From positions 1,240,001 to 1,304,000 of the forward strand of contig NZ_CP113939.1 of NCBI RefSeq assembly GCF_029392315.1: 64,000 nt of DNA, in the 5' to 3' direction. The DNA is from Bifidobacterium sp. ESL0690. GTDB taxonomy: Bacteria > Actinomycetota > Actinomycetes > Actinomycetales > Bifidobacteriaceae. A model generated the notes under the pieces. It saw nothing but the letters and a program-made list of their open reading frames with translations. It was not told where the DNA came from and did not search any database. Numbering within the stretch: position 1 is the stretch's first letter; the number at the start of each line of letters is the position of its first letter. Both the position numbers and the translations under genes were made by a program. Below, one piece after another: positions 61,104-64,000 of this stretch.

Positions 61104-63029
61104 ATGGCAGAAGGAAGCAACGGAAGGCGACGTTTTTCCGACAAGTGGGGTAAGCACGAATTGGATGTGCTTGCTGTCCTATCATCTGCGTTCCCACAAT
61201 GGTTGACTTCACGGCAGATAGCGCAGCGGGTCAAGGCATACGCCGATTCCTACGGAGAGTTGGCCGATCAGGCCGCAAAGGCGGCGTTCGCCAAGCAGTT
61301 CCAGCGCGACCGCGCCAAGCTTGCGGCGATGGGCATCGCCATTGAATCGCGTCAGCCGGAATATTCTTCGAAGTCCGAGGGACAGGATTTCGCCTCCTAC
61401 CGTCTGCAGCTTGGCGACGAGCCGAGGGTGCGCCTGCGCTTCAAGCAGGAGGACCTGCCGGTGCTGGCTGCAGCGAACTATCTGGCGCGCTCGATGTCGA
61501 TTTCTTCGTCCTCAGCGAAACATGAGGAACAGCATACTTCTCGTACCGCTCCACGCGTGCCCCAGACGCCGACACCGGGACTTGGTCTTGATTCAATCGC
61601 TCCGGGGCTGGGCACCCAGCCGATTCCGGACAACCTGATGAAGGTGGTCGACCAGCGGCGGTTCGCCGCCACCATCGACGTGGACGGCGGGCATATGAAC
61701 GTCGCCTACACCGATTCCGACGATCTGGCCATGTTCATGCTCGAGCATCCTGGTTCTTCCGTGGTCTCGCCGCAGGAGGCCGTGGACGCTTGGAACCGCA
61801 GGCTCAATGCCGCTACAAACTTCAAACTTGCCGACGAAAGCCAAGGTGAAATCGGGGAGACCATCGTCACCCCGGCAATCAGCAAAACCACAGCCAACGG
61901 CGATATCGATTCCGAAAACGGGAAGTCGCATTCCAAGCGCAACTCCTCCTTCCAGACCGGCAGCGAGGTCGATCGCAGACTGCGCCTGATGCTCTTCCTT
62001 TCCGCCCACTTAGGTGAGGAATATTCCTTGGAAGAACTTGCGGAACGCTTCATCGGCGAGCCCAAGACCGAGGACGAGAAGAAAAAGGGCGTCGCGGTCA
62101 TCCGTAAGGACATCAACACGCTTACCACCGTTTCCGACGATGGCGAGATGGCCGGCAGCCAGTTCTTCGACATCGATTGGTCGCTGCTTGACGCCGATGG
62201 CATCGTTTCGGCCACCAATTCGCTGGGACTTGAACGCCTTGCGGGTATTTCGCAGCAATATCTGAGCATGCTCACGGCCTCTGTGAGCTACCTCGCGCAT
62301 TCTTCCCTGCTTCCGATGGAACAGCGTGAGCAGGCTGAATCGCTCTATGTCCGCCTGCGTCAGCATGTCAAGCCGGGGGAGACCCCGTGGCTTAGCCTCA
62401 CCGGTTATGAGGTTGAACCTCGCAGCTTCAGTGTGGTCAAGCGTGCCATTTCCACCGATTCGCTGCTTGATATGGAATACACCGATGGCACCGGCCGTAC
62501 ACGCCGCAAGCTTGTTGCACCTTCCAAGATTTTCGCGGACGAAGGTGTGTATTACGTTGCCGTATGGACGGATGTCGCCAAGGCAGCGCCAAAGGACGAA
62601 AAGAAATTCGTTTCCAAAGACACGACCATCAACAAGGCTACCGGCCAGCCACGCATCTGGCAGGTGCTGCGTCTTTCCCGCATCGAAAAGGCCGATCTGG
62701 TCCAGCCGACCGCTCAGCTTGATATCCCAGACGTTCCGGTGGCCGAGCTGCGCAAGTGGAGCTTCGACAACGGAACCCCGACCGTCTTCATCACTGACAA
62801 GCCGGATCTGCCGTTCATCAAGACGTTGCCTGGAGCCACGGTCGAACGTTGCGGCGACGGCGAGAAGGTGCATTTGACGGTTTCCTCGGATTCCTGGTTC
62901 GTGGCCTTCGCCATCGCACATGCGCGTCATATCACCGCGGTTGCGCCGGAACCGCTGCTGACGATGATCGTCGCCCGCGCACACCGCGAGCTGAGCCTTG
63001 AGAACAACAACCAGCAGGATCAGGCTTAA
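61104..63029 (+). CDS. WYL-domain helix-turn-helix regulator
   Basis: 641 residues; GTGAGGA precedes the ATG. The N-terminal winged helix (about 10-75: KHELDVLAVLSSAFPQWLTS then RQIAQRVKAYA) is followed by a linker and a second part with KGVAVIRKDINTLTTV (about 330-350). The WYL-like domain is about 450-560: SFSVVKRAISTDSLLDMEYT, then APSKIFADEGVYYVAVWTDV, where YYVAVW stands for the WYL strand. It resembles a PafB/PafC-type DNA-damage or proteasome-linked regulator of actinobacteria, but longer. Next to a membrane protein and a helicase gene, as in that neighbourhood. The exact target is unknown. Confidence 0.8.
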   Translation: MAEGSNGRRRFSDKWGKHELDVLAVLSSAFPQWLTSRQIAQRVKAYADSYGELADQAAKAAFAKQFQRDRAKLAAMGIAIESRQPEYSSKSEGQDFASYRLQLGDEPRVRLRFKQEDLPVLAAANYLARSMSISSSSAKHEEQHTSRTAPRVPQTPTPGLGLDSIAPGLGTQPIPDNLMKVVDQRRFAATIDVDGGHMNVAYTDSDDLAMFMLEHPGSSVVSPQEAVDAWNRRLNAATNFKLADESQGEIGETIVTPAISKTTANGDIDSENGKSHSKRNSSFQTGSEVDRRLRLMLFLSAHLGEEYSLEELAERFIGEPKTEDEKKKGVAVIRKDINTLTTVSDDGEMAGSQFFDIDWSLLDADGIVSATNSLGLERLAGISQQYLSMLTASVSYLAHSSLLPMEQREQAESLYVRLRQHVKPGETPWLSLTGYEVEPRSFSVVKRAISTDSLLDMEYTDGTGRTRRKLVAPSKIFADEGVYYVAVWTDVAKAAPKDEKKFVSKDTTINKATGQPRIWQVLRLSRIEKADLVQPTAQLDIPDVPVAELRKWSFDNGTPTVFITDKPDLPFIKTLPGATVERCGDGEKVHLTVSSDSWFVAFAIAHARHITAVAPEPLLTMIVARAHRELSLENNNQQDQA

Positions 63030-63120
63030 GCAGTTTTGCCGCAGAAATTGTTGATTGCTGTTTGTAGCAGAATAATTCATCAATAATTCAACATCGAACG
63101 AAACCTGAAAGGGGAGTCAC

Positions 63121-63588
63121 ATGCCTTGGTGGGGTTGGATCATCGTAGCGTTTGTCATGCTTGCAGCTCTCGTAATCGGTCTCGTCTATGCCGGAATTCA
63201 TGCGGTTCGCGCGGCACACAGCGTATCCGATACCGGCAAAGAGATTCAGAATTATCTCGATGCGATGCAGCAATCCAAATCTTCCAGTGACACCCGTGAA
63301 AAGCCGCTGTTCACGCAACCCTTGTCGACGGCAGCGCATCGGTATAGCCTGGCTCAGACCGAAGTGGAACGTCGTAGGATTACCCGGCATAACCGTCACG
63401 CAGAGCGGTGGAGTGTCTGGAAGCGTAACCGCGTTCCGTTTACTGGAAACGTGCCGCAAGGAAGCAATCAGGCGGTTTCGCAATCTTCAAATCAGCAGGC
63501 TTTCGATGGCAGTGTCGACGAAAATCACTCGGCCTCAGCTGAGCAGCACCCGAATACCACCCATCGAAATTCGGCGAAGACCAATTAA
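63121..63588 (+). CDS. small single-pass membrane protein
   Basis: 155 residues; AAAGGGGAG before the ATG. One N-terminal helix (WWGWIIVAFVMLAALVIGLV), then an amphipathic/charged segment and a long polar tail rich in Ser, Gln and Asn (QAVSQSSNQQAFDGSVDENH). In many actinobacteria this position between the WYL gene and the Ski2-like helicase holds tatA, and helix-plus-polar-tail resembles TatA in outline, but the amphipathic helix and motif are not convincing. Confidence 0.65.
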   Translation: MPWWGWIIVAFVMLAALVIGLVYAGIHAVRAAHSVSDTGKEIQNYLDAMQQSKSSSDTREKPLFTQPLSTAAHRYSLAQTEVERRRITRHNRHAERWSVWKRNRVPFTGNVPQGSNQAVSQSSNQQAFDGSVDENHSASAEQHPNTTHRNSAKTN

Positions 63589-63671
63589 ATGATGGTTCTG
63601 TTGTCCTCCGCCTTAATTGCATCAGCATGTAAAAGCATATCCGTCTTTGATGAATCGACAGTTTCGCTCTT

Positions 63672-64000
63672 ATGAGTCATTCACATCATTACCGTCACAA
63701 AAAGCATTCCGATCTGGATTCCGAGGATTTCAACCCATCGGTTGACAACGGTTCGGAAGACGCGCAGCAACTTTCGCCATCACAGCGTTATGCTGCGTTC
63801 AAAAAACATAGTGTCTACGAGAGGTCCGAAGCGGCGAAATTCGCCAGAACTCTGCCGTTCGAACTCGATCCCTTCCAGATTGAGGCGAACGAAGCGCTCG
63901 AAGCCGGAGAAAACGTGCTGGTCGCGGCGCCGACGGGTGCTGGAAAGACCATCGTTGCCGATTTTGCCATGCATCTGGCGCAGGAAAAGAACGTGAAGGC
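63672..64000 (+). CDS. DEAD/DEAH helicase, Ski2/HelY-like (partial, runs off window)
   Basis: 109 codons visible from ATG 63672. A His/Lys-rich polar leader (MSHSHHYRHKKHSDLD) is followed by FARTLPFELDPFQIEANEAL (Q-motif region) and Walker A AAPTGAGKTIVADFAMHLA. This pattern, FxLDxFQ then APTGAGKT, is that of the Ski2/Mtr4-like helicases found beside WYL regulators in actinobacteria. The helicase core is outside the window. The start has no strong ribosome binding site. Confidence 0.82.
   Translation, partial: MSHSHHYRHKKHSDLDSEDFNPSVDNGSEDAQQLSPSQRYAAFKKHSVYERSEAAKFARTLPFELDPFQIEANEALEAGENVLVAAPTGAGKTIVADFAMHLAQEKNVK

Noticed and set aside
1..64000. CRISPR array
   Set aside because: No series of regularly spaced identical repeats was seen. 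The repeats found are pairs of long segments, palindromes or one short microsatellite.

Overview
The window looks like a Bifidobacterium chromosome carrying a large, layered accessory region. This call rests on several signs together: GC-rich actinobacterial coding, a WhiB-type protein, leaderless genes, a eukaryotic-type UTP-glucose-1-phosphate uridylyltransferase, a WYL-domain regulator beside a Ski2-like helicase, and the MerR / carboxymuconolactone-decarboxylase / sirtuin trio. It is a reading of gene content, not a database match. Layout: (1) 1-32.2 kb is a GC-rich conjugative element, integrated or plasmid-like. Its left part holds a partial XRE repressor, a small membrane protein coupled to a winged-helix replication-initiator-like protein, a WhiB protein, ParA with a ribbon-helix-helix partner surrounded by palindromes, a membrane-anchored coiled-coil protein, and a 2049-residue wall-anchored adhesin with a thioester (TQxA) domain. 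Next come cargo-like genes (a cysteine hydrolase, and a MacB-like ABC exporter with a self-regulating TetR gene). The transfer module follows: two-helix pilin-like protein, VirB6/TrbL-like, PrgI-like, VirB4-like ATPase, and an SLT+CHAP peptidoglycan hydrolase on the plus strand; then the VirD4-like coupling protein, SSB-like and accessory proteins, relaxase and MobC on the minus strand, with a candidate oriT at about 30.1-30.3 kb. (2) 32.2-40.5 kb is AT-richer and mosaic. It holds a decayed IS3 copy, a miniature RmuC-like membrane nuclease candidate, and two diverged copies of a cassette of about 0.5 kb with a covarying hairpin, a 57-58 residue peptide gene and a terminator. Between the cassettes lie an HNH-like zinc protein and a HEPN-domain protein in convergent orientation. 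(3) 39.9-42.2 kb is ordinary chromosome-like: a YrdB-family membrane protein, a MerR regulator, a carboxymuconolactone-decarboxylase-family protein and a sirtuin broken by frameshifts. (4) 42.3-54.5 kb is a second accessory block. A 1315-residue YobI-like membrane NTPase is followed by an island bracketed by two direct repeats. Each repeat carries a tRNA 3' end and the C-terminal remnant of a tyrosine integrase. The island holds AbiH, two orphan multi-spanning membrane proteins and two damaged IS3 elements. A motif in these repeats also occurs at 40.5 kb, so the region appears to have grown by repeated insertion. (5) 54.5-57.6 kb has a few small, broken or orphan membrane genes. (6) 57.7-64 kb returns to the chromosome: a TetR regulator with a flavodoxin-fold oxidoreductase, UGPase, a WYL regulator, a small membrane protein and the start of a helicase. 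The most promising unexplained material is the duplicated small-peptide cassette, the genes between its copies, the RmuC-like mini-protein, and the integrase-bounded defence-like island.
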